Assembly (NCBI GenBank): GCA_964020155.1 | Contig: OZ026570.1 | Location: 519,519 to 583,518, forward strand | Source of the DNA: Chondrilla cf. caribensis | Taxonomy: Eukaryota; Porifera; Demospongiae; Chondrillida; Chondrillidae | DNA: 64,000 nt | Direction: 5' to 3' | Shown: positions 1 through 15,000 of the stretch, piece by piece | Numbering within the stretch: the first letter of the stretch is position 1 | Layout: each line of letters begins with the position of its first letter | The notes under the pieces: model-generated | The model's database searches: none | What the model was told of the DNA's origin: nothing | The model's input: the letters and a program-made list of their open reading frames with translations, nothing else | Position numbers and translations under genes: made by a program

Positions 1-1
1 G

Positions 2-3000
2 GCACTAGAAAGTGTGGGCGTCAACGAAACAACATCCTATATCACTTTGATGGGTGGAGTTGTGAGCGACATTGGAGGCAATACCATTACCGAATCATCC
101 ACGGTTAGGGCCTCTGCGGTCACCAAGGACATCGTTCCTCCACGACTACTCTCCTTTGCCTTCGAATACACACGACCTGGGAAAGGACCAGTAGCTCTAG
201 TGCTCCGGTTTGATGAAACAGTTGATGTCTCCTCCATTGACCTCAATCAGCTTGTATTTTACGAATTTGCCAATGAAACAGGACTTTCTTTCACCTTCTC
301 CACCAGCACCCTGCCAGAAACAAATGACAAGATTGTCTCCATCTTACTGTCTAACGTTGATCTGAATAGACTTGAGAACTTCTATCCCATTGGTCAAGTT
401 GTGTCAGGGACTTTCTTGTCTTTGAACAGCACAAGTCTGTCCGATACATCCGGTAACCCTGTGGATCCGATATTGGAACAGGTGACTCGACCACTGGTTG
501 ACCTGAGTCCCCCAGCCCTGCTCAACTTCACGTTGAACATGCAGAGCGGTGTGCTGACCTTCACTTTCTCTCAACCGGTAAACGTGAGTACGTTCAACAT
601 CACAAGATTCTCCCTCCAAGACCACCCGACCTCTCCAACTGATAGCTACACTTTCCAGTTCTCAGGGACCCTTACCCAGACCAATTCCACCGAGCTGAGA
701 TTTGAAGCCAGTTCAGACGACATCAACGGCATTAAAGGTGTCACAAATGTTGCTACAGCTCTTGACAAGACCTACGCCGTCTTGGAAGATGGCTTGGTCG
801 AAGATGAGAATGGACTGCCATCACAGGCTATCCCATCGCAGATGGCTCTCCAAGCAGCTGAACTGGTGATTGAGTCAGATCCACCAACTCTCCAGTTCTT
901 CACGGTGGACCTCAATCCTGGTAAACCCATCACTCTGGTCTTCTCGGAGACAGTCCTCGTGTCCACCATCAAATATGCCGACATTGTGCTACAAAACAGT
1001 GCTCTCTCTCCATCAGTCACCTTCAATTTCTCAACTGCCGTAAAACCAACTGCAAATAGCCACATTCTGGAACTTTTCTTCCCCTTTGATGTTGTCGATG
1101 AAATCCTTGCTTCCAACATTGCCACTCAAAGGACCAACACATTCCTCTCGATAGCAGCTGGTGCTGTTACCGATAGAGACGGGAATCCAATCAGGGCCAC
1201 AGTCCAGCAAGCCCAGTCGGTTCAAACGGACAACACTCCGCCAAGTGTGAGCACAGTAGTCCTCAACCTCAACTCTGGACTGTTTGTTGTCAATTTCGAC
1301 GAGACTGTCATCGGTGCTACAATCGACCTTAACAGCTTCTCCCTTCAAAATGCAGCTCAAAATGCCACCACAACATACATCTTACAAGGAAGCTACATCA
1401 TCGCGGCTGACGATACCTCCTTCTTCAGCGTCTTCCTTGAAGATGACGACCTAAATGCTATCAAGAGCATGGATTTGTGTGACACTTCTGCTGACTGTTA
1501 CCTTGGTTACGCTGCTGGTTCCTTCAGCGACGCCAGGCTCATCAACACAACAGGAGGGAGTGTGCTCATTGGAGATTTCACACAAGATATGGACCAACCG
1601 ATGTTTGTTGAATTCACCAGCTTCAGACTGGACACTGGAGAACTCACTGTTGAGTTCTCGGAACCCATCAATGCTTCTTCCTTCATTCCATCCGGATTCA
1701 CCCTCAAATCTCTCTTCTCAGAAGAATCACTGAGCAATTTGACTCTCTCTGGAGGAAGAGCGGTAGCCAGTGGTAACGAAATTGTCATCACTCTCACTGA
1801 AACAGACTTTGTTACCATAGTAACAGACAACAACCTCTGTACTTGGCGCGGGAACTGCTACCTTGCAATATCAGAGGGCGCAGTGAAGGATCCAGCTGAC
1901 CTGTCCAATGTTGCCGTGGACAACACACCAAATTCTATCGTCAGCAACTTCATCGATGACCGAACTCCACCTGAACTGGTCTCTTTCGTGCTCGACATGC
2001 CATCAAGTATGTTGGAGCTCACATTCAATGAACCAGTCAATCCTGATACTCTTGTGTACACGGAGATCACTTTGCAAGATGGACCCTCTGCCAACGAGTC
2101 CTACACCCTCACTGGAGGTAGCACATCCAGTCCAAAGGGTAACATTATCCAGGTCAACTTGAACCCCCTTGACATGAACCTGCTTAAGAACACCACCTTC
2201 GTTACAACTTCCAATGTCGTGTACATATCCATGCTCTCAAACACCATCACCGATCTGGCCCTCAATCCAAACGGAATTGATGAAATTCTTCGCACCAATG
2301 CAACCCGTGGTGTCCTCCTGAGAGACCAAACTGGTCCAATCTTGTCAGCCTTCTCTCTGGACCTCAATTCAGACACACTCGTACTGACCTTCAACGAGCC
2401 TGTCGATCTTGCCAGTGTCGATCTGACCGACTTCACCATCACCATCCAGGGATCCAGCGGCAATATCCTTGATGGTGGATCCATCATCGAATCAACCGTG
2501 GATACAGTCCACACCATCACTGTTGCCTTGGAAACAACAGACGTAATTGAACTGAAGTCAGCCAGCTCATCAACAACCAGTCTTGACAACACAAGGATAT
2601 CGTTCACCTCGCGTGCTCTCACAGACACCAGTGGTAATCCCGCCCAGCCGAGGACCTTCTTCAGAGCCGCTCTTGTGGTTGGTGACACCACTCTTCCCGA
2701 GCTGCGTGAATTCCGTCTCGACATGATGGAAGGAACTCTCAATCTAACCTTCTCCGATGTTGTGGACACATCAACCTTCAACCCAGCTGCCATTGTACTC
2801 CAGTCAGCAATTCTGAGGTATGTGTGTGTGTTTGTGTACATGTGTATTGTCTATATATACACATGCATATTTTTTTACAACATGGACACTTAGTTTGTGT
2901 ACATGTGTATTTCGTGTGTGTGTGTGTGTGTGTGTTTGTGTACATGTGTATATATGCGTGTGTTTGTGTTTGTGTGTGCATGGGGGGTTTTGTTGGCACC

Positions 3001-6000
3001 TGTACTTGTAGTTTTTGTTCAAATTCACATTTAATCAAAAATTAATTGGAAGATTATATCGCTAAATCCTTTCAGATCCCAAGGTACCTGGGCTAGATTG
3101 ACCTCCAGCAGTAACACCAGCAGTCCGATTGGCTATGAAATAACTATTGATCTCCATGACGACGACCTAGTTGTGAAATCAGCCGGAGTTATTGGTCATT
3201 TTATCAACACGACGTATATCACAGTTGAAGCCAGTTTGATTGATGATGTCTTCGGTGAAGATCTTCTACCCATCACTGATGGAAAGGCTATTATTGCCGA
3301 TGCTGTTGTTAGGGACCAGACTCCGCCCACACTTGTCCAGTTTGCGGCTAACATTGACACTGGTACTTTGGAATTGACATTTGATGATGTCATCGATGTG
3401 ACATCATTTGACATCACTGGATTCACACTCCATAGAAATGCAGATGGCAGCGGTGCAAGCTACACCTTCACCAATTCCACCATCACTAGGGTCACCCCAG
3501 GCACCGTGATCAGAGTCGACATGTCTGATGACGATTTGAACGGAATCAAATCGAACTTGAAGCTGAGTGTTGACATTCAAACCACCTACATCAGCGCAGC
3601 TGGAAACTCAGTTGAGGACAGTTTTGGGAACAAGATGGCTGCCATTTCTCCATCCAGTCCTCTTCCTTCTTCTAGTCTGACACCAGACACGTTTGTACCA
3701 ACCTTGTCCTCCTACCAGCTCGACTTGAACAGAGCCCTTCTCCAGTTGACCTTCACCGAAGCAGTTGATGTTGAGAACGTGGATCCTTCTGGTGTCTCTC
3801 TCCAGAACTTCCCGAGTCGATCAGTCCCCAATTCAGTCTATCTAACTTTCACATCAGCTGTTCTGCCAACCACCAGTGGAGTCATCATCAACTTTGGCAT
3901 CACCAATGATGACTTCAGTCGTCTTATGGCCCTCCCCAGTCTTGCCACATCCATCAATGATACCTATCTCTCTCTCACTGGTCTGGCCTTTGCTGACACC
4001 AGTGGTAACCGAGTAACAGTCATTCCCTCAAATAATGCCCTCCAGGCAGATGATGTCATTCCAGACACAACAAGTCCTGTTTTGTCTTCGTACGAACTGT
4101 CTCTCGATGCAGGAGCCCTCATTCTGAGGTTCTCCGAAGCCGTCAATGTGTCGTCAGTTCAACTAGACCAACTTCAGATCCAATCCACCTCAGATTCCAC
4201 CTTTGCCAATGCAACAATACTGAGACTTTCTGATGCAGACATCTCTCTGATAGACACACAGACGGTGAACATTGGTTTTGTTCTCGAAGATCTCAATTTC
4301 CTAAAAGACTCCTCCGACATCGCCACGAGTNNNNNNNNNNNNNNNNNNNNNNNNNNNNNNNNNNNNNNNNNNNNNNNNNNNNNNNNNNNNNNNNNNNNNN
4401 NNNNNNNNNNNNNNNNNNNNNNNNNNNNNNNNNNNNNNNNNNNNNNNNNNNNNNNNNNNNNNNNNNNNNNNNNNNNNNNNNNNNNNNNNNNNNNNNNNNN
4501 NNNNNNNNNNNNNNNNNNNNNNNNNNNNNNCCCGAACAATTCTGCTAGACCCGTAACCACCTTCACACCTGATGGTAGTTCACCACGCATCATTGACTTG
4601 ACGATGGACATGGATGAAGGAATCGTTACGATTGTCTTTGATGAAACCATCAACAGTTCTGCCATCAACGTTTCCTCGATCTCGTTCCAGAACAGGGATC
4701 CGTTCTCGGCGGATGCAAGCTCACACACTTTAAGTACAAACAGCACATTCAGTATCATCAACAGTACCGTACTGGAGATAGTGATCATCGAAGATGATCT
4801 CAACGGATTGAAAGGTGCCAACGGTGTTGGTTTCATCAACACCACCTTTGTCAACATCACCGATTCAGCCCTGTTCGATCAGTTCGGAAACCCTTTTGTC
4901 GAACAAGTATTTCCTTTGGGAACAGTTGTTCAAGACAGCAACCGCCCTCAGCTTGAAGCGTTCTCCTTCGATCTCAACACTGGAAGGATCTTCCTAACAT
5001 TCAATGAAACAGTGGATTCTGCTACGGTCAATGCCTCCAAGATCACCATTACCAGTCCAACATCGCAGTACACTCTCACCGAAGGTACAACTGGTGTCCT
5101 GCCAAACACCCCGGTACTTGTTCTCCAGTTGAGCTCTTACGACCAGACTCAGCTCAACGCACTCCCCGATCTAGCCATCAGCATTGCAACAACCATCCTC
5201 GATTTTGAGGAGGGAGCAGTCTTTGATGTAGCAGGAAATCCAATGTCGAGAACTACGGGTACCATGGCTGACAATGTGCTGGTCGACATGACTAGACCCG
5301 CGTTGGAGAGCTTTTCAGTTGACTACAACCCGAACACAATCTCTCTGACCTTCACAGAAACCATCAACATTTCCTCATTTTCACCAACTTTGTTCACACT
5401 CCAGAGCAGTAGGAACAATTCCAACAGAAGTCTCACCCTCAGTGGTGGTTCATACGTGATGGAAAACGCTCGTGTGATAGTTATCACATTCAATCCTCAA
5501 GACCTTGTTGACCTTCACTCTGACAACCTTCTTGCCGAATCTGTTCAAACCACTTTCATCACAATGGTAGGAGAGACCATTCTTGATCTTCGTGGATTCA
5601 ATGCCTCTGAAATTCCACCGACAAATGCCTTGATGGCATCGTCTGTGGTTGCTGATGTGACTCCACCAATGTTGGATAGTTTCGACATCAATCTCCTCAA
5701 CAACACCCTGACTGTGAGATTCAAAGAACCTGTTCGAAATGCAACTTTCATGCCGAACCTTTTGGTCCTGCAAAACAGCACATCCACACCAACAGTGAAC
5801 TACAACATCACTAGTACATCATACGAGACCCTCTCCCTGACGGAATTCAGAGTGGACATCTCCGGGCCTGATGTTAACCAGATCAGTCTATTCACAGATC
5901 TTTGTATCAACAGAGGAAACTGCTTCCTGACTGCTCGCGACAATCTTGTGTCGGACATTCGTGACATCGTGTACACCTCTCGTGAAGACAACTCGGACGT

Positions 6001-9000
6001 GGTTCCTGTCGTTGAGTACAAGAGAGACGAGATACCACCAGAGCTGGTCCAGTTTGAGAGTCTCAACCTCAACACCGGCTATCTTCTTCTGAACTTCTCC
6101 GAGCCACTCTACCAGAACTCAATCAACGTCGACCAAGTGACCTTACAGAGCTGGTACGATAACACAATCCCTCTGTTCAGTTCCTATAGACTCACTCAAA
6201 GCACCACATTCAGTCTATCAGGTACAGCCATCCAGTTAGAACTATCCAGAGCGGATCTTGATGCCATCAAGTTGAACACAGCTCTCTGCACGACTCCTCC
6301 ATCATGCTGGATTTCCTTCACTGCCGACTTTGCCGAAGACATCACAAACAACAAAGTCGTCCCCACTCAGTCCGGGCTTCAGGCAAAATACTACCCCAGA
6401 CAAATCTTCTCTGATTCATCTGGACCAACAATTGTGGGTCTCTATGTGGATCTGGACAACCGTATGGTGACTCTTGAGTTCAGCGAGGCTGTCAATCCGA
6501 GCACCTTCTCGTCAACTTCCCTCACTTTCATTCGTGGAGTCAATTCCACCATTTCTTACCAGCTTCCAAGTGCAACTGTGTTGTCCACAACTAGTTCCTC
6601 CATGGTGCAAATCAGACTCACAGCTGAGTCCGTCAATCAACTTAAATATCTCGGAATTGGTTTAATGCGAAACGAAACGGCCGTCACCTTCCCCACCAGT
6701 CTTGTTCGTGATGTTGGTAATTTGCCAGTGAGTGAAGAAATTTATGGATTCCAGGCAACTACCGTGGACAGAGATGCCACTGATCCAACAGTGGTGGAAT
6801 TCTCAGAACTCGACTTCAACACTCACACAATTTCCATAAAGTTCTCTGAACCCATGGAAATACCATCGGTGAGGTTCAGCCTTCTCACCATTCACTCCAA
6901 CAGAAATATCTCCGTCGGTGAACAGCTGGTGTTGTCTGGAGGATCAGTTTCGGTTGCTATGGACCCCACAATCCTTGTAATTGAGCTGGTTCGGGAAGAT
7001 GTTTCGTTCTTGAGGACGTCCAGCAGCATAGCAACATCCACAACGAACACCTTCTTGTCCACCTCCTCAGGTGCAGCCAGAGATCTCACAGGCAACCTAC
7101 TCCTGTCATCATCTAGTGAGATGTTGGTGAGTCTTGTTGCAGACTCGACTCGACCCAACCTTGATGAGTTCACACTCGACATGAACTCAGGTTTGCTCAA
7201 TCTGACCTTTGATGATGTTGTTGCCGTCAACACTCTGCGGAGTACAAGTCTGACGTTGATGAATGACTCCACTGGATCCTCTCCCGACAACATCTACTCA
7301 CTCACCAGCACGAGTAGGCCCATCACCATGGATGACTTCACCATCACTGTGGAAATCTCCGAAATGGACCTAAATGCCATCAAAGATAGAAACAGACTGG
7401 GAAATGATGAAAATGACACTTATCTGCTGATTGCTTCTGATGCCATCCAAGATGTAAGTGGGGAGTTTGTATTTTCTTCCACCGTGAAGGCATCCCGCGT
7501 CGTCACTGATACCACTCCTCCAACTGTGAGGAGCTTTGGTGTGGACCTGAACTCTGGGGAACTCATCATTGCCTTCGACGAGATCGTGGACCTCACAACC
7601 CTCAACCTCACATTGCTGACACTGCAGAGTGGCTACGGAAACGATACTCTCTCCTTCACTCTCACTGGAGGTATCCTTCGACCCAACGACACGTCGCCAA
7701 CCGTTGCCATTGAGTTGCTATCAGACGATTTGAACGCTATCACACGTCTACAAGGTCTCGGCACAAGCACAGTGAATTCCTTCCTCTCCGCCGAGGATGG
7801 GTTTGTAGTGGACTTGAACAACAATTCGGCTGTGGAGATCCCACCCGAGAGCCCCATCAATGCTACCACCTTCAACCGGGACATGGTACCACCTGTGCTG
7901 ATGGAGGCTACACTCGACATGAACACGGGCATATTGGCCCTCGTTTTCTCGGAGACTGTGAATTCAACGTCACTTAACGTGAGCAGAATCTTGCTGCAAA
8001 ATAGTGCTCTTCTGCCTACAGCTATGGTGCTGCTGACAGAAGGCAACGTCACCACCACAACCAGATTTGAGGGACATCACATGCTCTTCGTGCAGCTCAC
8101 CAATGAAGACTTGAACAATCTCAAAGCTGAACTCGATCTGGCAACCAACACCTCAAATACTTTCATCTATCTCTTTGATGGAGCCATCAGTGATGCCAGC
8201 TCAGTGCCGAACCGGAACACACCCACCATTGGTGTCCTGAACGTCACTGCAGACTCAACACCTCCGGAATTGCAGTCCTTTGCCCTCAATCTAACATCAA
8301 ACACACTGACCTTGTCGTTTTCGGAGACAGTTCTCCCTACCAGCCTCGACAGCACAGGCGTGGTCCTCGTGTTTGGTGACGGACAGAACCACACCCTCGG
8401 CATCAACTCCTCTGCCCTTGACGATGTATCGCCAGTAGTGACCATCCAACTATCAGATGAAGATACAACCATCATCGAATCTGCCGAATTCTTGTCCACC
8501 GTGGTTACCATGGAGCAGGGAGCCATCACCGACACAACCAGAGTCCCCCTCTTGGAGTCAACCAACGTCACCGGCACTGTTACCACCAACTCAATTCCAC
8601 CACTCCTCCTCTGTTACAGTTTGGACTTGAACAACGGGACCCTTATCCTCACGTTCTCGACTCCAGTGGATCCACTCACCCTGAATGTCACCAAGATTTC
8701 TGTCCTCAATGCCACTGGTGCATATACCCTCAGTTCTTCCAACTCAACAAGTCCGAGAGGAAAAACCATCATAATCTCGCTCAGTAGAGAGGACTTGAAT
8801 GAGATGAAACTATCAACAACTGTGATAGCCATCGGCAATCGTACCTGTCTGTCGTTTGAGACTGATTTGATCCAAAGCACGAGCGGGGTTTTCATCAACG
8901 TGGCACCTGGAAATGTACCCTGTTTCCTGCCTTGTGAGTTCACTCCTGACATGAACGGTCCAACAGTGGAGCAGTTCGAACTGAGTCTCACCAACGATCG

Positions 9001-12000
9001 AATTCCTCTGGTGTTAGCCCTCTTCTTCGACGAAGTTGTCAACGCGAGCACTCTCGAACCCAGGGGCATCACACTGCAGTCACATGCCAACATTTCAGGA
9101 GCTGACCAGTTCTACACACTCACTGGAGGCGTAGTGGAGATAACAGACTCGCACATCATTTACGTCAACATCACAGACGTCGACTTCTCCAACATCAGGC
9201 TCAGGGCACCCATTCTCGAGAGCTACAATGCCACCTTCCTGAGCATCAAAGAAGCAAGTGTGGTAGACTTGAGCGGGAATCAAGGACAGATTGTCAGGAA
9301 CACATCAGCTATTCAGGCCACCCTCATCCCAGCTATCCTGGAAACACCAATTCTACAGTCGTTCAACTTGGATCTCAACGAAGGCTCACTGATCTTGACC
9401 TTCACAGAAGCTGCCTTTGCGGAAACCCTTCAGCCATCTTTTATCACCCTGCAGAGCAACCGGTCTCAACCGGTTAGTAACTACACTCTCACAGGAGGTG
9501 TGGCTACACAGCTCGGAGGGAACACACAGGTTGTCCAGCTCAAACTGAACGAGGTTGACTTGAATGTGATCAAAGCTGATCGCTCGCTTGCTACCTCTCC
9601 GGCCGACACCTGGCTGTCAGCTCTGAGTTCTGCCATCAAGGGAAAAGGGGACAACCCTTCGAATCTGGTACCATCGTACAATGCAGCACAGGTCACCTTG
9701 TTCACTCCGGATTACACGCGACCGGTGCTTGTTGACTACTGTGTCTACCTCAACAATAGTCTTATCTCCTTGACGTTCAACGAGGCAGTAAACCTTGGCA
9801 GATTCGAACCAGAACAACTCACCTTCCAGGATGAATCTCTTCACCCCAACGAGGAGTACACACTAACCGGAGGCAGTGGCATTCTGATGGGTGTAGACAC
9901 GATCCTTCTAACCCTCACTATGCACGACAGAGACACAATTGTGGGTCTGAGTGGCCTGCTCAATTCCGAGGAGAACACCTTCCTGACTGCAACTTCTCAG
10001 CTAGTTGAAGACACAACTGGTAACGCCCTACAACCCATTAGGACCGGACTCCCCACAAGTTGCTATGCTAACGACATGGATAGACCAATCCTTGCTGCTT
10101 TTAGCTACGATGCATCACTGGACGAACTTCTGTTAGTGTTCAATGAAACTGTCAACGTGACTTCACTCATGCCCTTCGCCATCACGCTGCATGATGGAGA
10201 TGGAAACTTGACTGATGTTTCTGTCAACTACACTCTCGTGTCCAGCTATCCTGTTGGACCATCAGCTCCAAATATCACCATCAAACTGTCCATCGATGAT
10301 GCTTCAGCCATCAAGAGCCTGAGGTTGTGCAGGAACATTAGTTCTTGCTACCTGACACACACTGATTCGCTTGTGGAAGACATTGTAGGAATGACACCTG
10401 AAGAGAGGCCGCTCCTCGAGGCTCTTCAAGCACGGGAGGTGATTCGGGACACAGTCCAGCCTCAGATCACTGCCTTCGAGTTCAATCTCAACACCAGCAG
10501 TGTGACGCTGTACTTCACAGAAGCAGTTGACCTCAACACACTGGACCCCTTCGGTCTCTGCTTCCAGTCCTTCTATCGATCTCCGTACAGCAAGCTGTGT
10601 CTCACGGGTATACCAGCCCTGACCACCACTGATGATGGAGCTGTCGTCATGTTTCAACTTTCGGAGGAAGACCTAGTCAAAATCCAAAGTGATGAGAACG
10701 TGTGTTCCTATCATGCCACTTGCTACTTGACAGCTGACGAGATGGTCATCAGTGATGTCTTTGGGAACAACCTGACAGCCATCACTGATCAAACACCAGC
10801 GCTCCTTGCGGACACCTTCATCCGTGATGGAGTTAGACCACGACTGTTGAATTTCACCCTCAACTTGACCAGCGACGAGATTGTTCTGACATTCAGTGAA
10901 GCAGTGAGCATCCAATCGATGAGCATCATCGAGTTCACCCTCCAGAGTGGTCCGAATGCAACTTACGATGGTGTCCTGAACTACACCCTGGTGTCCAGCA
11001 CAACCTCCAGCTCAGACGGTAACGTGATTGTCATCCAGCTTTCTCCCGAAGACCGTGATGCCATCAAGTCTTCACCATTTGCCACAGTTGACAATGACAC
11101 ATACGTTTCCATCTCTGATGGTTTCATCACCGACACAGCTCAACCAGATGGAAATGCGATCTTACCAATCGAACCTCACTCATCCCTGATGGCTGCTCAA
11201 GTGGTAACAGATTCCCAACAACCATCAATATCAGACTTCACCCTCGATTTGAACATCGGAGTCATCATATTGACCTTCACGGAACCCGTTCTGTATGACA
11301 CTTTCAATGCAACTGAAATCTTCCTTGCTTCCTCCACAACCAGAGATATTGGACTCATGTTGCAAAACTCACAAGTTCTCAGAGATGAAGGGAAGATCGG
11401 AGATAGTGAAGTCACCCTTCAGTTGGCCTCAGAAGACCTTGCCGTCATCAAGTTGAATGGATCGCTAGGTACATCCAAAATGAACACTTACCTCAATGCT
11501 GGTAGCGGTATTGCCATGGATACGGCGGGTAATATTGCCACACCCACCCAGGACATGATGGCGACATCATTTGTCCCAGATACAACACGAGCCACGTTGC
11601 AATCCTTTGCGTTTGACACCAACACAGGACAGCTGAACTTCACTTTCACTGATGTGATTCTCGTGGATACATTCGATATCTCAGCTTTCACTCTGCAAGA
11701 GGTCGCTGACCTTCCAGCAGGAGGAAAATCGTACGATCTGACTGACGTGACAGAGATCACTACAGAGGATCACTACACCATACACACAACACTGGGAGTG
11801 CTTGAGCTTGCTAAAGTGAAGAGTGTGCGTGGTCTAGCGACCAATGTCAACAACACTTATGTTACCATGGGAGCACACGCCATTGATGACCATCGTGGTG
11901 AGGATGTCGTTGCTATCACCAACGGAAGAGGTCTACCTGCTTCTGAAGTGATTGAGGACAGAACGCCACCAGAATTGAACAGCTTTGATCTCAGTTTGAA

Positions 12001-15000
12001 CGTGGGAATATTGTACTTGAACTTCTCAGACACCATCAACATTGACAACTTTAACGTGAGTGGCATCACGATACAGAATGTGCCTACAGAAGCAACACTC
12101 AACGGCTCTTTCACCTTGAACGGTGGTAACGTCTCCAGGTCCATAGCCAACCCGAACATCGTGGAAGTTTTACTCACCAACGACAACCTGAACGAGATCA
12201 AGAGGAACCTCAATCTTGCTACGATGATGGCTAACACCCACATCTCCTTGCTGAACGAGACTGCTGAGGATGTTGCTGGAAACCAGCTTGTTGGCATACG
12301 TAGTGATGAAGGGAGACCTGTCTCCAGATTCACACCCGATAATACCTCTTCCAAGTTGGTGTCCTTCACTCTTGACCTTAACACCAGTCAACTGATACTC
12401 TCTTTCGACGAGACTATCAACGTTGCCAGCTACACTCCAAGTGGAATCACCCTCCAGAGTATTTCCTCCATCAACGACGGACCAGCAACTCAGTACACAC
12501 TCACTAACAGCCCCATCTTGGGTAGCAACGACCCAACGGTCACCATCAAGCTCAGTGCAAGAGATGTTGATACCCTTCAATCCTTGAATGATCTTGCAAC
12601 CAGTCGTTTGAACACCTTTATCACTCTCAACACAACAGCCTTTCAAGACATGAATTTCAATCCGGTGACAGCCATCTTGGAAACTGCAGCTCTGCAAGCA
12701 GAAGATGTCATCGATGATGATATCAGACCGAAACTCATTTTTTTCCATCTCGATCTGAACATGGGAACGCTGGTCTTCACTTTCTCGGAGTTCGTGAGAC
12801 TGGACGATATCACCACTGGCCAGGTCCAGAGATCAAGGAACAGGACTTCTTCTGATCCTTGTGCAGCCATCAGTCTTATCTACAGTCCGTCCAGTGCTGA
12901 TCTGAACGTTATCACTCTGAACCTCTCTGACACCAATCTCTTTGCTCTGCAAAAGTGTCCTGATCTGGGAACAACTGTTGAAAACACCTTCTTCAGTGCT
13001 TCAAGCTTGTTTGCTGAAGATGCTTTCGGCAATGAACTTTTAACAATTTCAGAACAGATGGCTATCAATGCATCAATGATAGTTGTTGATAGTACTCCAC
13101 CAGTGCTTGATAGATTCGTTCTTGATCTGAACAGTCCTCAGCTCATTTTAACATTTGATGAAGTTGTGAACGTTTCCGATGTCTACCCCAGCTTGATTGC
13201 TATCACTGATAGAGATGGAAATGACTCAATTGTGATGGAAAATGCCGTCATTGCGAGTGAAACAGACCACATCTTGGTGCTCAACCTCACCATCAGCAAC
13301 AAGGAGGAACTGGATCAGAATGTCAACGTGGCGACAAATTCAAACAACACCTTTGTAAATCTAACCGGAGGCGCTGTGTCTGACGTTGCTGGTGTCCCCG
13401 TCACCCAATTCACCACACCCTTCAAGGGCATCCTCATCAGAGACAGAACTGGACCGAACCTTGTGGCATTTAACCTGAGTCTGGATTCACAAGACATCAC
13501 CCTCCAGTTCGACGAAGCCGTCAATGTTTCTTCGCTCATCGTTAGCAAGATTTCAATTGTATCGAGCTTCTCTGTCTATGCATCTCGGGTGGATCTAGAG
13601 CAGACTGGTCTACCATCAGACCGTTCTCCCAGGTCTATTGTCACCCTCTCTCTCCACATTGCCGACCTCAATGCTCTGAAAGCTGACGAAACACTAGCAG
13701 TCAACACATCCACCACTCACATCACCTACCCCACAGGTACTGTTCACGACGTGTACGGCAATCCTTCTCCCGCCATTGTGGCGCCTTTCCCTGCCGAATA
13801 CTTCGAGAACGACATCCAAGGTCCAATTCTGCAAGGTTTCGATCTGGATATGGACCAGGGCCTCCTGATGCTCAGTTTTTCAGAGACTGTGGATCTGAAA
13901 ACCTTCACCGTGACGAAGGTGGTCATTCTGAACATGCCATCATTCTCCCCAACTCATTCAGTCACTTTGACCAATGCTACCTCCCTTATGCTCAGAGACT
14001 TTGCAGTAGTGGTGGTGAGTTTGACCGAAAAGGACCTCAATGCCATCAAAGCCAATTTGATGCTTGCCGTTGACAATGAGACCACCTTCATCTCTTTCTC
14101 ACGCTCACTGGTGACAGACACCACTGGGAACAGAAACGTGGGCGTTCCATCTCAGAATGCAACTCAGGTTACGAACTACACTGCTGACACCACCCCTGTT
14201 GAGCTGAGAACAGTGGAACTCAACCTCAACACGAGCGTTCTCACCCTAGTCTTTTCCGAGCCTGTCAACTACACTGACTTCGACCTAGATCAGCTAACGC
14301 TGCTGGATGTAGCCAACGTCTCGGTGCAGTATGTCATCCGGATGGCAGACATGCCGAGGATGAACACTGAAGTGTGGACCATCGCACTCTCCCAAGATGA
14401 CACCGACAACCTCAACGCCTTGTCTATGTGCAGCAGTAGGGACAACTGCTACTTCAACGTCACCAGCAATCTCGTCATCGATACAGCTGGGAACAGGTTT
14501 GAATTACCAGCACCACTACCTCGCAAGGTGGACAACTACATCCCAGATGAAATCCCGCCACAGCTGGTTCTGTTCCAAGAGCTGGACTTCAACCGAGGGT
14601 TGCTGACTCTCGTCTTCTCCGAAACAGTGAAAGTGTCCAGTTTGCAACCGGAGTCCCTCAACATCACCAAGTGGCACGAGGACGGTACTCTCAGAACAGC
14701 CACTGTACCCCTCTCTGGGGGATTCCCCGTGTCTTCCAATGGACCAACTCTAGTTGTGAAACTTCTGGATGAGGACTTGGACGAGTTGAAGCGCCAACGA
14801 TCCCTCAACCAGCTGTGTGACATTCAACCCAGCTGCTGGGTGAGAATTGATAGTATTTTCATCACAGATGCTGCCGGCAACAACCTGACTGCAGTTCTCG
14901 ACGGACCTTACAGGGCCAGCGAGTCTGGTATGATCGTTGATGATAGCATCTCACCAACCCTGGAGCACTTCACCCTCAATCTTAACGATTCCTTGATGAC

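Noticed and set aside
14..16. Start codon of the giant gene at 14 (GTG), or new genes starting at 3098 or 32436
   Set aside because: The frame is open to the left edge and the later 'starts' lie inside exons joined by consensus splice sites that restore the repeat pattern.
2101..2841. 246-codon minus-strand frame and many others opposite the giant gene
   Set aside because: They are shadow frames of a strongly biased, repeat-coding sense strand, with no recognisable domains.
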